In this document: one piece after another, positions 52,411 through 61,172 of the stretch
Layout: every line of letters starts with the position of its first letter
Position numbering within the stretch: the first letter of the stretch is position 1
Origin: Paracoccus onchidii
GTDB lineage: Bacteria > Pseudomonadota > Alphaproteobacteria > Rhodobacterales > Rhodobacteraceae
Reading direction: 5' to 3'
DNA length: 64,000 nt
NCBI RefSeq assembly: GCF_028294535.1
Contig: NZ_JAQBIE010000007.1
Location: 124,001-188,000, forward strand
Translations under genes and position numbers: made by a program
The notes under the pieces: generated by a model
The model's database searches: none
Told to the model about the DNA's origin: nothing
Seen by the model: the letters and a program-made list of their open reading frames with translations, nothing else

Positions 52411-53250
52411 ATGAATACTGTTCCGACATATCAGGGTATCGAACTGGATGGCGAAACCGCGTTGGCGCTGCTGCAATGGCAGGCTGAAATGGGCGCGGAT
52501 GAGGCCATGCTGGATGTTCCGCTGGACCGGTTTGAACTGGCGCCCCGGCAAGGCGGCGCAGCAGCAGCGCCGCCGTTGCAGGCTCAGCCCCCCGCCTCAG
52601 CCCGCCCGACCCCGCAATCCGCACAGGACGACGATCTGAAGACGCGGATCGGGCGGGCCGAAACGCTTGCGGCGGCCGCGACGGATCTAGAGGCGCTGGC
52701 CATGGCGCAGCAGGAATTTGACGGCATCGAACTGAAGAAAGGTGCGCGAAATTTCTGTTTCGCAGATGGCAACCAGAAAGCGCGCGTGTTGGTTCTGGGC
52801 GAAGCGCCGGGCGATGAAGAGGATCGGCAGGGCCGGCCGTTTGTCGGTCAGGCGGGGCAGTTGCTTGACCGGATGTTTGATGCAATCGGTCTGTCGCGCA
52901 ACGCCGTCGATGCGGAAAAATCGGTGTATATCGCCAATGTGCTGTCGTGGCGTCCGCCGGGGAATCGCGATCCAAGTGACGAGGAAATCGCACTCAGCAT
53001 GCCGTTTCTGCGCCGCCATGTAGAACTGGTATCACCTGATCTTGTGGTCTTGATGGGCAATGTGCCCTGTCAGGCCGCAATCGGGCGGCGGGGCATCCTG
53101 CGTCTGCGCGGGCAATGGACCGAGGCTTTCGGCCGGCCAGCCCTGCCGATGACCCATCCGGCCTATCTGCTGCGCAACCCGATTGCCAAGCGCGAGGCCT
53201 GGGCCGATCTGCTTTCGCTGTCCGCGCGGCTGGAATCGCTTTCCGTTTAG
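52411..53250 (+). CDS. Family-4-like uracil-DNA glycosylase lacking iron-sulfur cysteines
   Basis: A 279-residue protein. A Pro/Ala-rich N-terminal region (to about 75) precedes the glycosylase domain. Motif A-like GEAPGDEEDRQGRPFVGQAG is near residue 130, NVLSWRPPGNRDPSDEE near residue 175, and motif B-like PMTHPAYLL near residue 245. These are features of family 4 enzymes, which remove uracil from DNA. Canonical members bind a 4Fe-4S cluster with four Cys; only Cys116 and Cys220 are present here, and the cluster-position Cys before RPPGNR is Trp. It therefore belongs to a cluster-free branch. Activity is likely but unproven. Confidence 0.8.
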   Translation: MNTVPTYQGIELDGETALALLQWQAEMGADEAMLDVPLDRFELAPRQGGAAAAPPLQAQPPASARPTPQSAQDDDLKTRIGRAETLAAAATDLEALAMAQQEFDGIELKKGARNFCFADGNQKARVLVLGEAPGDEEDRQGRPFVGQAGQLLDRMFDAIGLSRNAVDAEKSVYIANVLSWRPPGNRDPSDEEIALSMPFLRRHVELVSPDLVVLMGNVPCQAAIGRRGILRLRGQWTEAFGRPALPMTHPAYLLRNPIAKREAWADLLSLSARLESLSV

Positions 53251-53305
53251 GGTTTGTTTCTTCATCATGTGATAGAAGGGGATCAAAAGGATCCGACTTA
53301 ATCGC

Positions 53306-54634
53306 ATGCGTTTCTTGTTTCGCAGCCTGATGGGGCTGTTCCTCACCTTTCTGACGCTTGGCCTGCTGTTCTTGGCGGGGGTTCACCTGTGGCGAATTGG
53401 CAACGCAGATGACGGGGCGGGGCGCGCAGGGCCGGAACGTGCCGAACAGGTGTATACAGCGCGCTTGATGATGGTGACGCCGACGCAGGTGACACCCCTG
53501 ATGCGGGTGTTTGGCACGGTTGAATCACGCCGACGCCTGGAGTTGCGCGCAGGGTCCAGCGGACAGATCGTCTATCTTGATGCGCAGATGCAGGAAGGCG
53601 GTGTTGTCGCTGCCGGTCAGTTGCTGGTGCGGATCGATCCTGCCGCGGCCCAGGCTGCGGTCGACAATCAGCTTGCGGCCCGCGATGATGCTCAAGCGAC
53701 GCTGCGCGATGCGCGACGCAATGTTCAGGTGGCAGCCGATGATCTGGCCGCGGCCGAGCGGCAGGCCGAATTGCGCCGCGCGGCCGTCGCGCGCCAGGAA
53801 TCGCTTGCGGCGCGTGGGCTTGGTACCAGCATCGACCGCGAGGCTTCGCAACTTGCCGCGTCATCGGCCGAGCAGGCCGTGATTGCGGGCCGGTCTGCCT
53901 TGGCTGCGGCTGAATCATCTGTCACCGCCGCGACCAATGGGTTGCGGCGTGCCGAAATCGACCTTTCCGAAGCCAGGCGCGCCTTGGCTGATACCGAAAT
54001 CAGGGCCGGGTTTTCGGGCCGGGTGACAAGTGTCACGGCCGTTCAGGGCGGGCTGGTCAGCGTGAACGAGCAGTTGGCTGAAATAATTGATCCTGATGCG
54101 CTTGAGGTAAAGGCGCCGTTGTCGCTGGATCAGTTTTCGCGCCTTGCCGGACCGGATGGCGGTTTCAATGGTCGGCCGGCGACGGTCGTTCTGGATGGAT
54201 CGGCGGGACGCCTGACGGCGCAGGCGCATCTGCACAGGGCAGCCGCTTCGGTTGCCGCAGGCACCACCGGGCGCGTCATCTATGCCAGTATCGATGGCGG
54301 GGGCGAAACGATGCGCCCCGGCGATTTCGTCAGTCTCGAAATTTCCGAACCGGTATTGGAGAATGCCTCGGTTCTGCCGGCTTCCGCCGTGGGTTCCGAT
54401 GGCGCGGTTCTGGTCGTGGGCGACGATGACCGATTGCATGCACAGCCCGTGACCATTTTGCGCCGGCAAGGGGACGACATCATTATCGATGTCGGACCTG
54501 GGTTGCGCGATGCCCGTATCGTCGCCGAACGCGCACCCCAGCTTGGGGTGGGAATCCGGGTCCGCGATGCCGCGGCACCTGACCCGAAGCAGGATCAACA
54601 GGCCCGCAAGACGCAAGGAAAGGGCAATGGCTGA
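53306..54634 (+). CDS. RND efflux periplasmic adaptor (HlyD/MFP family)
   Basis: A 442-residue membrane fusion protein. One N-terminal membrane helix (about 6-27) anchors it. RLELRAGSSGQIVYLDAQMQ near residue 75 and EGGVVAAGQLLVRIDPAAAQ just after form the lipoyl half. A long Ala/Arg-rich coiled coil at about 115-215 is followed by the second lipoyl half (IRAGFSGRVTSVTAVQGGLV near 232) and beta-barrel domains. It links the RND pump encoded next to an outer-membrane channel that is not in this window. Its stop overlaps the permease start by 8 bases. Confidence 0.9.
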   Translation: MRFLFRSLMGLFLTFLTLGLLFLAGVHLWRIGNADDGAGRAGPERAEQVYTARLMMVTPTQVTPLMRVFGTVESRRRLELRAGSSGQIVYLDAQMQEGGVVAAGQLLVRIDPAAAQAAVDNQLAARDDAQATLRDARRNVQVAADDLAAAERQAELRRAAVARQESLAARGLGTSIDREASQLAASSAEQAVIAGRSALAAAESSVTAATNGLRRAEIDLSEARRALADTEIRAGFSGRVTSVTAVQGGLVSVNEQLAEIIDPDALEVKAPLSLDQFSRLAGPDGGFNGRPATVVLDGSAGRLTAQAHLHRAAASVAAGTTGRVIYASIDGGGETMRPGDFVSLEISEPVLENASVLPASAVGSDGAVLVVGDDDRLHAQPVTILRRQGDDIIIDVGPGLRDARIVAERAPQLGVGIRVRDAAAPDPKQDQQARKTQGKGNG

Positions 54635-57600
54635 GGGGCGGGGGATCCTTTCGCTTTTCGTGCGCCACGCGACGTTGGCAAACCTTGTGATGGCAGTGAT
54701 GGTGATCGGTGGGCTGTATGGCGCGCCAAAGCTGCGGGCGCAGTATTTCCCCGATACCGTGATCCAGGAGGTTGATGTCGAGGTGCGCTGGGATGGTGCC
54801 GGCCCCGATGATGTGGACAGGTCCATTGTTGCGGTTCTCGAACCCGCGTTGATGGGGGTCGAAGGGGCCACGCTGACATCATCGCGGGCGGTTCAGGGCG
54901 TGGCCCGTATCGAGATCGAGTTCGAGCCGGGCTGGGACATGGCGCGCGCCACCGCCGATGTCGAAACCGCGCTGACCGGTGCCGGTGATCTGCCAGAGGA
55001 TGCCGAAGAGCCGGAAATAACCCGAAATTCCTGGCGTGACCGCGTTGCGGATGTCGTGATTTCCGGACCCGTGGGCCTGGATCAGCTTGGCCGCATCGCG
55101 GATGATTTCATCAACCGCCTGTATGCACGGGGCATCACTCGTCTGACGATCACCGGACTTGCGGCCCCCGAAACGCTTGTCGAGATGCGGGTCGCGGATA
55201 TGCTGCGCCATGACATTACGCTGGAACAGGTTGCTTCGGTCGTGGCAGCGGCGGCGTCGGTCAGCCCTGCGGGCGAAATAGCATCAGGGGCGTCACGGGT
55301 GCGGACCGGTGCCGAAAACCGTGACCCCGCGACGATCGCGGCGCTGTCGCTGACCGCTTTGCCCGATGGCACGCAACTGACCATCGGAGATGTCGCAGAT
55401 GTGCGGCAATCGGGGATGGATCGAAACACGGCTTATTATGTCGATGGAAACCCGGCCGTCATGGTGCGCGTTCAGCGCAGTGCATCGGGCGATGCGATTG
55501 CGATGCAGCAAATCGTTGAAAATGTCGCGGACGAGATGCGTCCCGCCTTGCCAGCCGGCGTCGGGGTCGAGCTGGTGCGCGCCCGGGCAGAACGTATCGC
55601 CGCGCGCCTGGAACTGTTGCTGGACAATGCCGCGATCGGACTGGCGCTGGTCGTGGCATTGTTGTTCCTGTTTCTGAACGCCCGAACGGCGTTGTGGGTT
55701 GCGATGGGCATTCCCGCCTCGTTGCTGGCCGCGGCGGGGCTGATGTTCGCGACAGGCATGACCCTGAACATGATTTCGCTATTCGCGCTGATCCTGACAT
55801 TGGGGATCATTGTCGACGACGCGATCGTGGTGGGCGAACACGCCGATTACCGGGCGCGCAAGCTGGGGGAACCGGCGGTGGTTGCGGCCGAACGCGCGGC
55901 GGCGCGAATGGCGGCGCCGGTGGTGTCGTCTTCGCTGACGACGATCATTGCCTTTGCGGGGCTGGTCGCGATCGGCGGACGGTTCGGAGATCTGATTGCG
56001 GATATTCCGCTGACGGTGATTCTGGTGCTGATCGCCTCGTTGGTCGAATGTTTCCTTGTCTTGCCCAATCACATGTCCCATGCATTGACCCGTTCGGCCC
56101 GGCGGAACTGGTATGACCGACCGTCCAAGTTGGTGAATGCGGGCTTGGATCGCTTTGTGCACCGTGTCTTGCGTCCGTTGACGGGCTGGGTGTTGCGTCT
56201 GCGCTATCCGGTGCTGGCCGCAACCGTTGCGTTGTTTGCATGGGCGGTGGGCAGTCTGATGTCGGGGCAGGTGCCGTGGCGCTTTTTCAACGCGCCCGAA
56301 CAGGGCAGCGTGGCGGGTAATTTCGCGATGCTGCCGGGTGCGACCCGCCAGGACACGTTGCGTGTCATGGGATTGGTTCAGGGCGCGGTTGATCGCGTTG
56401 CCCTGGACTATGAACATGAATACGGCATCAACCCGGTGACCCATGCAATGACTATGGTGGGCAGCAATTCCGGCCGCCCCCTGCCGGGGGCGGACACAAA
56501 GGATGTCGATCTGCTGGGTGCGGTGCAGCTGGAACTGATCGATCCTGATTTCCGCCCCTATTCCAGTTTCGAGTTTGTCTCGGCCTTGCAGCAATCCATG
56601 CCACAGGATCCGTTGCTGGAAACGATCAGTTTTCGCGGCTTTCGGTCGGGGCCGGGCGGTGACGCCATTTCCGTTCGCATGACCGGGGGAGAGGCCAAGA
56701 CCTTGAAAGATGCCGCCGAGGCGTTGAAGGCGCGACTTGCCCGTTATCCCCAGGTTTCGGCGCTGGAAGACAGCATGTCTTATGACAAGGACGAGTTGGC
56801 GTTGCAGTTGACACCCCAGGGCGAGGCGCTTGGCTTTACCACCGAAGGATTGGCCCGCGATCTGCGCCAGCGTCTTGGCGGGATCGAGGCGGCGACTTTT
56901 CCGGTCGGAACCAGAACAGGTGCGATCCGGGTCGAATTGCCCGAAAGCGAACGCCGCGGCGATTTTCTGGAACGAATGAGGATGCGCACGACCAGCGGGC
57001 AATGGGTGCCGCTGATCGATATCGTCACGGTGGGAAGCGATGCCGGGTTTTCGGTCGTGCGCCGCGAAAACGGCGAGCGCATGATTCTGGTCACCGGCGA
57101 CATTTCGGAAGACGATCCGACAATTGCCGCACAGATCAACATTGCGCTGCAACAGCAGATCATGCCCGAAATCGCGGCCCGGTTCGGCATCAGTTTCGAA
57201 ACCACCGGATTGGCCGAACAGGAACGCAATTTCCTAAGTGACGCGCTGGCCGGCTTCGCCCTGGCGCTGAGCGGGATATATATGGTGCTGGCCTTCATCT
57301 TTTCCAGCTGGAGCCGCCCGCTGGTGGTGATGTCGGTCATTCCTTTCGGCCTGATAGGCGCGGTCTGGGGGCATTACCTGTGGGATCTGCCGCTGTCGAT
57401 GTTTTCGGTCGTGGGCCTGATCGGGATGTCGGGAATCGTGATCAATGATTCCATCGTGCTGATTTCGACCGTTGACGAATATGCCCGGGATCGTGGCCTT
57501 CGCCCGGCGATCGTCGATGCGGTCTGTAACAGGTTTCGCCCGGTTCTGCTGACCACGGCGACGACCGTTCTGGGGCTGGCGCCCTTGCTTTACGAGCGAT

Positions 57601-58010
57601 CGTCACAGGCGCTGTTCCTGAAGCCGACGGTGGTGACGCTGGCTTACGGGCTGGGTTTCGGGATGATCGTCGTGCTGCTGGTGGTGCCTGCCGTCATGGG
57701 AATAGGCGCCGATTTCGGGGCGCTGAGAACCGGGTTCAGGCGCGGCTTGCGCAGCCGGGAAATGGCCGGGCCGATGCGCGCAGGGGTGGGGTTGGCCGTT
57801 ACCACCTTTGCCGTGACGCTGTTGCCGGCAGTGCTGTTTCCAGACGGCACGAATGTCCTGCCCGCCTGGTTCCCGGTTGCGGCATCGGTTCCACGGGCGT
57901 TGCTGTGGTATGTGATCGCGCTGGTCGGCGTCACGGCATTCGTCGCCATGCTTATCCTGTCAGGGCGCAGCCCTGCATCTCGGTTGCGTCCTCGCCATCG
58001 ATCAGGGTGA
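54627..58010 (+). CDS. RND-family efflux permease (AcrB-like)
   Basis: An 1127-residue pump protein with the two-fold AcrB layout: a helix near residue 15, a large periplasmic domain, helices at about 330-540, a second periplasmic loop and helices at about 870-1040. The proton-relay motif LGIIVDDAIVVGEH is near residue 395, and GLIGMSGIVINDSIVLIST near residue 930 is the counterpart. The C-terminus has extra predicted helices (about 1060-1115). The ATG at 54627 follows AAGGAAAGGG. The substrate is unknown. The 3' end overlaps the oppositely oriented DsbD-like gene by 59 bases. Confidence 0.92.
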   Translation: MAEGRGILSLFVRHATLANLVMAVMVIGGLYGAPKLRAQYFPDTVIQEVDVEVRWDGAGPDDVDRSIVAVLEPALMGVEGATLTSSRAVQGVARIEIEFEPGWDMARATADVETALTGAGDLPEDAEEPEITRNSWRDRVADVVISGPVGLDQLGRIADDFINRLYARGITRLTITGLAAPETLVEMRVADMLRHDITLEQVASVVAAAASVSPAGEIASGASRVRTGAENRDPATIAALSLTALPDGTQLTIGDVADVRQSGMDRNTAYYVDGNPAVMVRVQRSASGDAIAMQQIVENVADEMRPALPAGVGVELVRARAERIAARLELLLDNAAIGLALVVALLFLFLNARTALWVAMGIPASLLAAAGLMFATGMTLNMISLFALILTLGIIVDDAIVVGEHADYRARKLGEPAVVAAERAAARMAAPVVSSSLTTIIAFAGLVAIGGRFGDLIADIPLTVILVLIASLVECFLVLPNHMSHALTRSARRNWYDRPSKLVNAGLDRFVHRVLRPLTGWVLRLRYPVLAATVALFAWAVGSLMSGQVPWRFFNAPEQGSVAGNFAMLPGATRQDTLRVMGLVQGAVDRVALDYEHEYGINPVTHAMTMVGSNSGRPLPGADTKDVDLLGAVQLELIDPDFRPYSSFEFVSALQQSMPQDPLLETISFRGFRSGPGGDAISVRMTGGEAKTLKDAAEALKARLARYPQVSALEDSMSYDKDELALQLTPQGEALGFTTEGLARDLRQRLGGIEAATFPVGTRTGAIRVELPESERRGDFLERMRMRTTSGQWVPLIDIVTVGSDAGFSVVRRENGERMILVTGDISEDDPTIAAQINIALQQQIMPEIAARFGISFETTGLAEQERNFLSDALAGFALALSGIYMVLAFIFSSWSRPLVVMSVIPFGLIGAVWGHYLWDLPLSMFSVVGLIGMSGIVINDSIVLISTVDEYARDRGLRPAIVDAVCNRFRPVLLTTATTVLGLAPLLYERSSQALFLKPTVVTLAYGLGFGMIVVLLVVPAVMGIGADFGALRTGFRRGLRSREMAGPMRAGVGLAVTTFAVTLLPAVLFPDGTNVLPAWFPVAASVPRALLWYVIALVGVTAFVAMLILSGRSPASRLRPRHRSG

Positions 58011-58737
58011 TTGTCAGCCCCGACATGTCCAGATCGAAGGGGCGCGCCTCGGGGGGGACAAGGTCCGCGGTGGCGGTGATGCCTTCGGGCGTCATGTCCA
58101 GATGGGCCGTTGACACCCAGATTTCGGGCTGGTCCGGGATCTCGATCGCAGCAGCCTCGACATCGGGTTGCGGCAGGTTGACCACAAGGCGCAGTCCGTC
58201 GTCTATCGCGCTGACATGGCAGGGGGGGACGATCCCGGATTTCCGGGGCACATGCCTCAATGCGGCGGTAATGCGTGGGTCGGGTTCGGGCAGAGGCGGG
58301 GCGGCTTTCATGACCACATGGGCCGGCACGCAAATATTCTCGCAGACCCCGAAATCCATCGCGACGCGAAGGTCTATGTCGCGGGATGGATGTTGCGGGC
58401 TGATGCGAAGGGGCAGGACAAGGCGGTCATGATAACCCAAGGTCATCTCGTCCCCTGAACGGATCGCTTCAGGGGCGGGCCAGTGAACCGTAACCTGCGC
58501 CAGATTGTTCGAATCGCTCCAGTCGAAGCTTGGGGGCAGGCCCGTGTCGCCCGGCTGGCGCCAATAGGTTTTCCAGCCTGGTTCCAGAACCAGCTCGATT
58601 GCCGCGATGCGGTTCCCGTCCTGATCCAGCCAACCAGGCAGAAGTTGCGCCGAAGTAACGCCGGGCGGCAAATCAGAACCGAGGCAGGCCCCGGCCCCAA
58701 ACGCAAGACAGAAGGTCGAAAGGATCAATGGTTTCAT
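57952..58737 (-). CDS. DsbD-alpha/ScsB-like exported protein
   Basis: A 261-residue exported protein with a signal peptide (about 1-20). The mature part resembles the N-terminal disulfide-interchange domain of DsbD/ScsB: GWKTYWRQPGDTGLPPSFDW around residue 54 and MDFGVCENICVPAHV around residue 132, a C-x3-C pair in the position of the redox cysteines. The membrane and thioredoxin domains of DsbD are missing, so it is a stand-alone alpha-like domain. Its last 59 bases overlap the RND permease gene on the other strand. Confidence 0.8.
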   Translation of the reverse strand: MKPLILSTFCLAFGAGACLGSDLPPGVTSAQLLPGWLDQDGNRIAAIELVLEPGWKTYWRQPGDTGLPPSFDWSDSNNLAQVTVHWPAPEAIRSGDEMTLGYHDRLVLPLRISPQHPSRDIDLRVAMDFGVCENICVPAHVVMKAAPPLPEPDPRITAALRHVPRKSGIVPPCHVSAIDDGLRLVVNLPQPDVEAAAIEIPDQPEIWVSTAHLDMTPEGITATADLVPPEARPFDLDMSGLTITLIDGEDATEMQGCALTG

Positions 58738-58839
58738 GAGGGTGGTTTAACCTGCCTGTCGCATCTGAAGAAGTCACATTCACGCGGGGGGCTTGCATCG
58801 GGGGCGTTCAGGGTCGATCTTGAGAGAAAAGGAGGCCCG

Positions 58840-59430
58840 ATGAGCAGCCCCGATCACGACGACAAAGTGCAGAACCTGACCGGAAAGGTCCTGATCGCCA
58901 TGCCCGGTATGACGGATCCGCGTTTTCAACGTGCGGTCGTGTTGGTGTGCGCGCATTCTGACGAAGGTGCCATGGGATTGGTGCTGAACCACCCCTTGCC
59001 TGAAATCAAGTTTTCGGAATTGCTGGATCAGTTGGGCATCGATGTTGAAGATGACGCGCGCCATATCGAGGTGCGCTTTGGCGGCCCGGTCGAGCCGGGT
59101 CGCGGGTTTGTGCTGCACAGTGTTCCCGAGTATGGCGAAGACCCCGAGGGTCGGTTGCGGATCGGGCGGGCGCTGGCCATGACCACCACACGGGACATAC
59201 TGGAAGATCTGGCGCGAGGGCAGGGGCCGCAGGATGCCGTGCTTGCGCTTGGCTATGCGGGTTGGGGGCCAGGGCAGATCGAAGATGAGATGCTGGAAAA
59301 TGGCTGGCTAACCGGAGATGGCATCGAAGAACTGATCTTTGGTGCCGATCATGACGGCAAGTGGCAGCAGGCCTTGCGTGCACAGGGAATTGATCCATCG
59401 CTACTATCCGCTGCCGCAGGGCGCGCCTGA
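58840..59430 (+). CDS. UPF0301/YqgE (AlgH-like) protein
   Basis: A 196-residue protein of the YqgE/AlgH family: LTGKVLIAMPGMTDPRFQRA near residue 13, GAMGLVLNHPL near residue 43, GGPVEPGRGFVLH near residue 80 and LGYAGWGPGQIEDEM near residue 137. Structures of relatives are known but the biochemical role is not. The ATG at 58840 has an excellent AAAAGGAGG. It is divergent from the DsbD-like gene and convergent with map. Confidence 0.93.
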   Translation: MSSPDHDDKVQNLTGKVLIAMPGMTDPRFQRAVVLVCAHSDEGAMGLVLNHPLPEIKFSELLDQLGIDVEDDARHIEVRFGGPVEPGRGFVLHSVPEYGEDPEGRLRIGRALAMTTTRDILEDLARGQGPQDAVLALGYAGWGPGQIEDEMLENGWLTGDGIEELIFGADHDGKWQQALRAQGIDPSLLSAAAGRA

Positions 59431-59487
59431 AGCAGTGGCAATCAACCTTGCGGCGCCGACGGGCCAGCCCGCCGGCAAGAGATCGTG

Positions 59488-59511
59488 GTCAGGGGCCATT
59501 CGGCCCCTGAC
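59488..59511. terminator. Hairpin between convergent yqgE and map
   Basis: GTCAGGGGCC (59488-59497) pairs perfectly with GGCCCCTGAC (59502-59511) around ATTC. It lies between the stops of the two converging genes. A T tract is missing on both sides, so termination may be weak or factor-assisted. Confidence 0.55.
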
Positions 59512-59527
59512 GGTGATTGCGCCAGGG

Positions 59528-60328
59528 TCAGCCTAGCGTGGTCATGAACCTGTCGGATGGGGTGAATATCTCGGCCCCGTCCGCGGTGACGCCGATCGAG
59601 TGTTCGAACTGTGCGGAAAGCGATTTGTCGCGTGTGACCGCGGTCCAGTCATCGGCCAGAACCTTGGTTTCCGGGCGTCCCAGATTGACCATCGGTTCGA
59701 TCGTGAAGAACATGCCTTCTTCCAGCACGGGGCCTTTGCCGGGACGCCCGAAATGCAGCACGTTCGGGGGGGCGTGGAACACACGCCCAAGGCCATGTCC
59801 GCAGAAATCACGGACCACCGACATGCGGTGTTTTTCGGCATATTGCTGGATGGCGTGGCCAATATCGCCGAATGTGGCCCCGGGGCGCACCGCCTCGATG
59901 CCTTTCATCAACGAGTCATGGGTCACCTGAATGAGCCGCTGCGACTTGATCGAGGGCTTGCCGGCGACATACATGCGGCTGGTATCGCCGAACCAGCCAT
60001 CGACGATGACGGTCACGTCGATATTCAGGATGTCGCCGTTCTGAAGCAGCTTGTCCCCCGGGATCCCGTGGCAGACGACATGGTTGACGCTGATGCAGCT
60101 GGCATGCTGATAGCCGCGATAGCCGATGGTGGCGGATGTCGCGCCCAGTTCCCCGACCCTGCGGGTAATGAAATCATCGAGTTTTCCTGTGCTGGTGCCC
60201 GGCTCGACCAAATCGCCGACCTCGTCGAGGATCTGCGCGGCAACTGTGCCAGCCTTTCTCATGCCCGCGAAATCCTGCGGCGCATGAATCCGGATACCTT
60301 CCTTGGTGATGCGGCTTTCTTCGTCCAT
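59528..60328 (-). CDS. map: Methionine aminopeptidase, type I
   Basis: A 266-residue metalloprotease. The pita-bread fold is shown by ISVNHVVCHGIPGDK around residue 82, then the metal-binding Asp residues in DILNIDVTVIVDGWFGDTSR around residue 100, His in FCGHGLGRVFHAPPNVLHF around residue 175, and Glu in FFTIEPMVN around residue 205 and FEHSIGV around residue 240. It removes the initiator Met from nascent proteins. The ATG at 60326-60328 follows GAAAGGA. It is divergent from the cinA-like gene. Confidence 0.95.
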   Translation of the reverse strand: MDEESRITKEGIRIHAPQDFAGMRKAGTVAAQILDEVGDLVEPGTSTGKLDDFITRRVGELGATSATIGYRGYQHASCISVNHVVCHGIPGDKLLQNGDILNIDVTVIVDGWFGDTSRMYVAGKPSIKSQRLIQVTHDSLMKGIEAVRPGATFGDIGHAIQQYAEKHRMSVVRDFCGHGLGRVFHAPPNVLHFGRPGKGPVLEEGMFFTIEPMVNLGRPETKVLADDWTAVTRDKSLSAQFEHSIGVTADGAEIFTPSDRFMTTLG

Positions 60329-60431
60329 CGCTGATCCTTTCATCTGGGGGCATAGATAGACGTGACCGGCCTCTTGTTCCAGTGCCGTGCAACAGCTTAG
60401 AAGAAACCCATGGTATCGGGGGCGAATAATC

Positions 60432-61172
60432 ATGCAATCAGACAATCCCAGCGCAGCGATTCTGGTGATCGGGGACGAGATACTGTCGGGGCGCACCCGC
60501 GAAGGAAACGCCCATCACCTGGCGCAGGTTCTGACCGCCACCGGCATCAACCTGTGTGAAATGAGGGTGGTCAGCGACGAACAGGATCAGATCGTCGACG
60601 CGGTGCGGGCGCTGGATTCAAGCCTTGGCGGAAAATACGATCTGCTGTTTACCTCGGGCGGAATTGGCCCCACGCATGACGATATAACCGCGGATGCGGT
60701 GGCGCTGGCGCATGGAACTTTGGCCGAGGTGAACGATGCGGCGCGGGCAATCCTGCAGGAGCGTTGTGACCGGATGGGGACCGAGCTGACGCCAGGAAGG
60801 CTGCGTATGGCGCGTATTCCGATTGGCGCCCGCCTGATCGAGAACGCTGTTTCGGGTGCGCCCGGTTTCTCCATCGGCAATACGCATGTCATGGCCGGGG
60901 TTCCCGAAGTCTTTCGCGGGATGGTTGCCTGGCTGATCCCCCAGCTGGCCAGCGGGCGGCCTGTCCAGTCGCAATCGATCGAAGTGCGACGCGGGGAAAG
61001 TGAGGTTGCAGAAGATCTGAAACAACTTGCGGCCAGCTTTGCGGATCTGTCTCTGGGATCATATCCGTTCCACGATGAAAAGGGATGGGGCACGAATCTG
61101 GTTGTCAGAGGACTGGACCCGGAACGTGTCGAGGCCGCCATGACGGCGTTGAAGCAACGGCTGGCCCTGTGA
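60432..61172 (+). CDS. CinA N-terminal/MoaB-like molybdopterin-binding domain protein
   Basis: A 246-residue protein with the molybdopterin-binding fold: AAILVIGDEILSGRTREGNAHHL trimmed to its core VIGDEILSGRTREGN at about residue 12, LLFTSGGIGPTHDDITADAV at about residue 70 and APGFSIGNTHVMAGVPEVF at about residue 143. This matches the N-terminal half of CinA; the C-terminal nicotinamide-nucleotide amidase domain is absent, so it should not be called a full CinA. Many alphaproteobacteria encode the halves separately. It overlaps the GNAT gene (GTGA). Confidence 0.88.
   Translation: MQSDNPSAAILVIGDEILSGRTREGNAHHLAQVLTATGINLCEMRVVSDEQDQIVDAVRALDSSLGGKYDLLFTSGGIGPTHDDITADAVALAHGTLAEVNDAARAILQERCDRMGTELTPGRLRMARIPIGARLIENAVSGAPGFSIGNTHVMAGVPEVFRGMVAWLIPQLASGRPVQSQSIEVRRGESEVAEDLKQLAASFADLSLGSYPFHDEKGWGTNLVVRGLDPERVEAAMTALKQRLAL

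Noticed and set aside
55779..57152. A 457-codon minus-strand frame opposite the RND permease
   Set aside because: It is a shadow frame of low information; the permease motifs explain the region.
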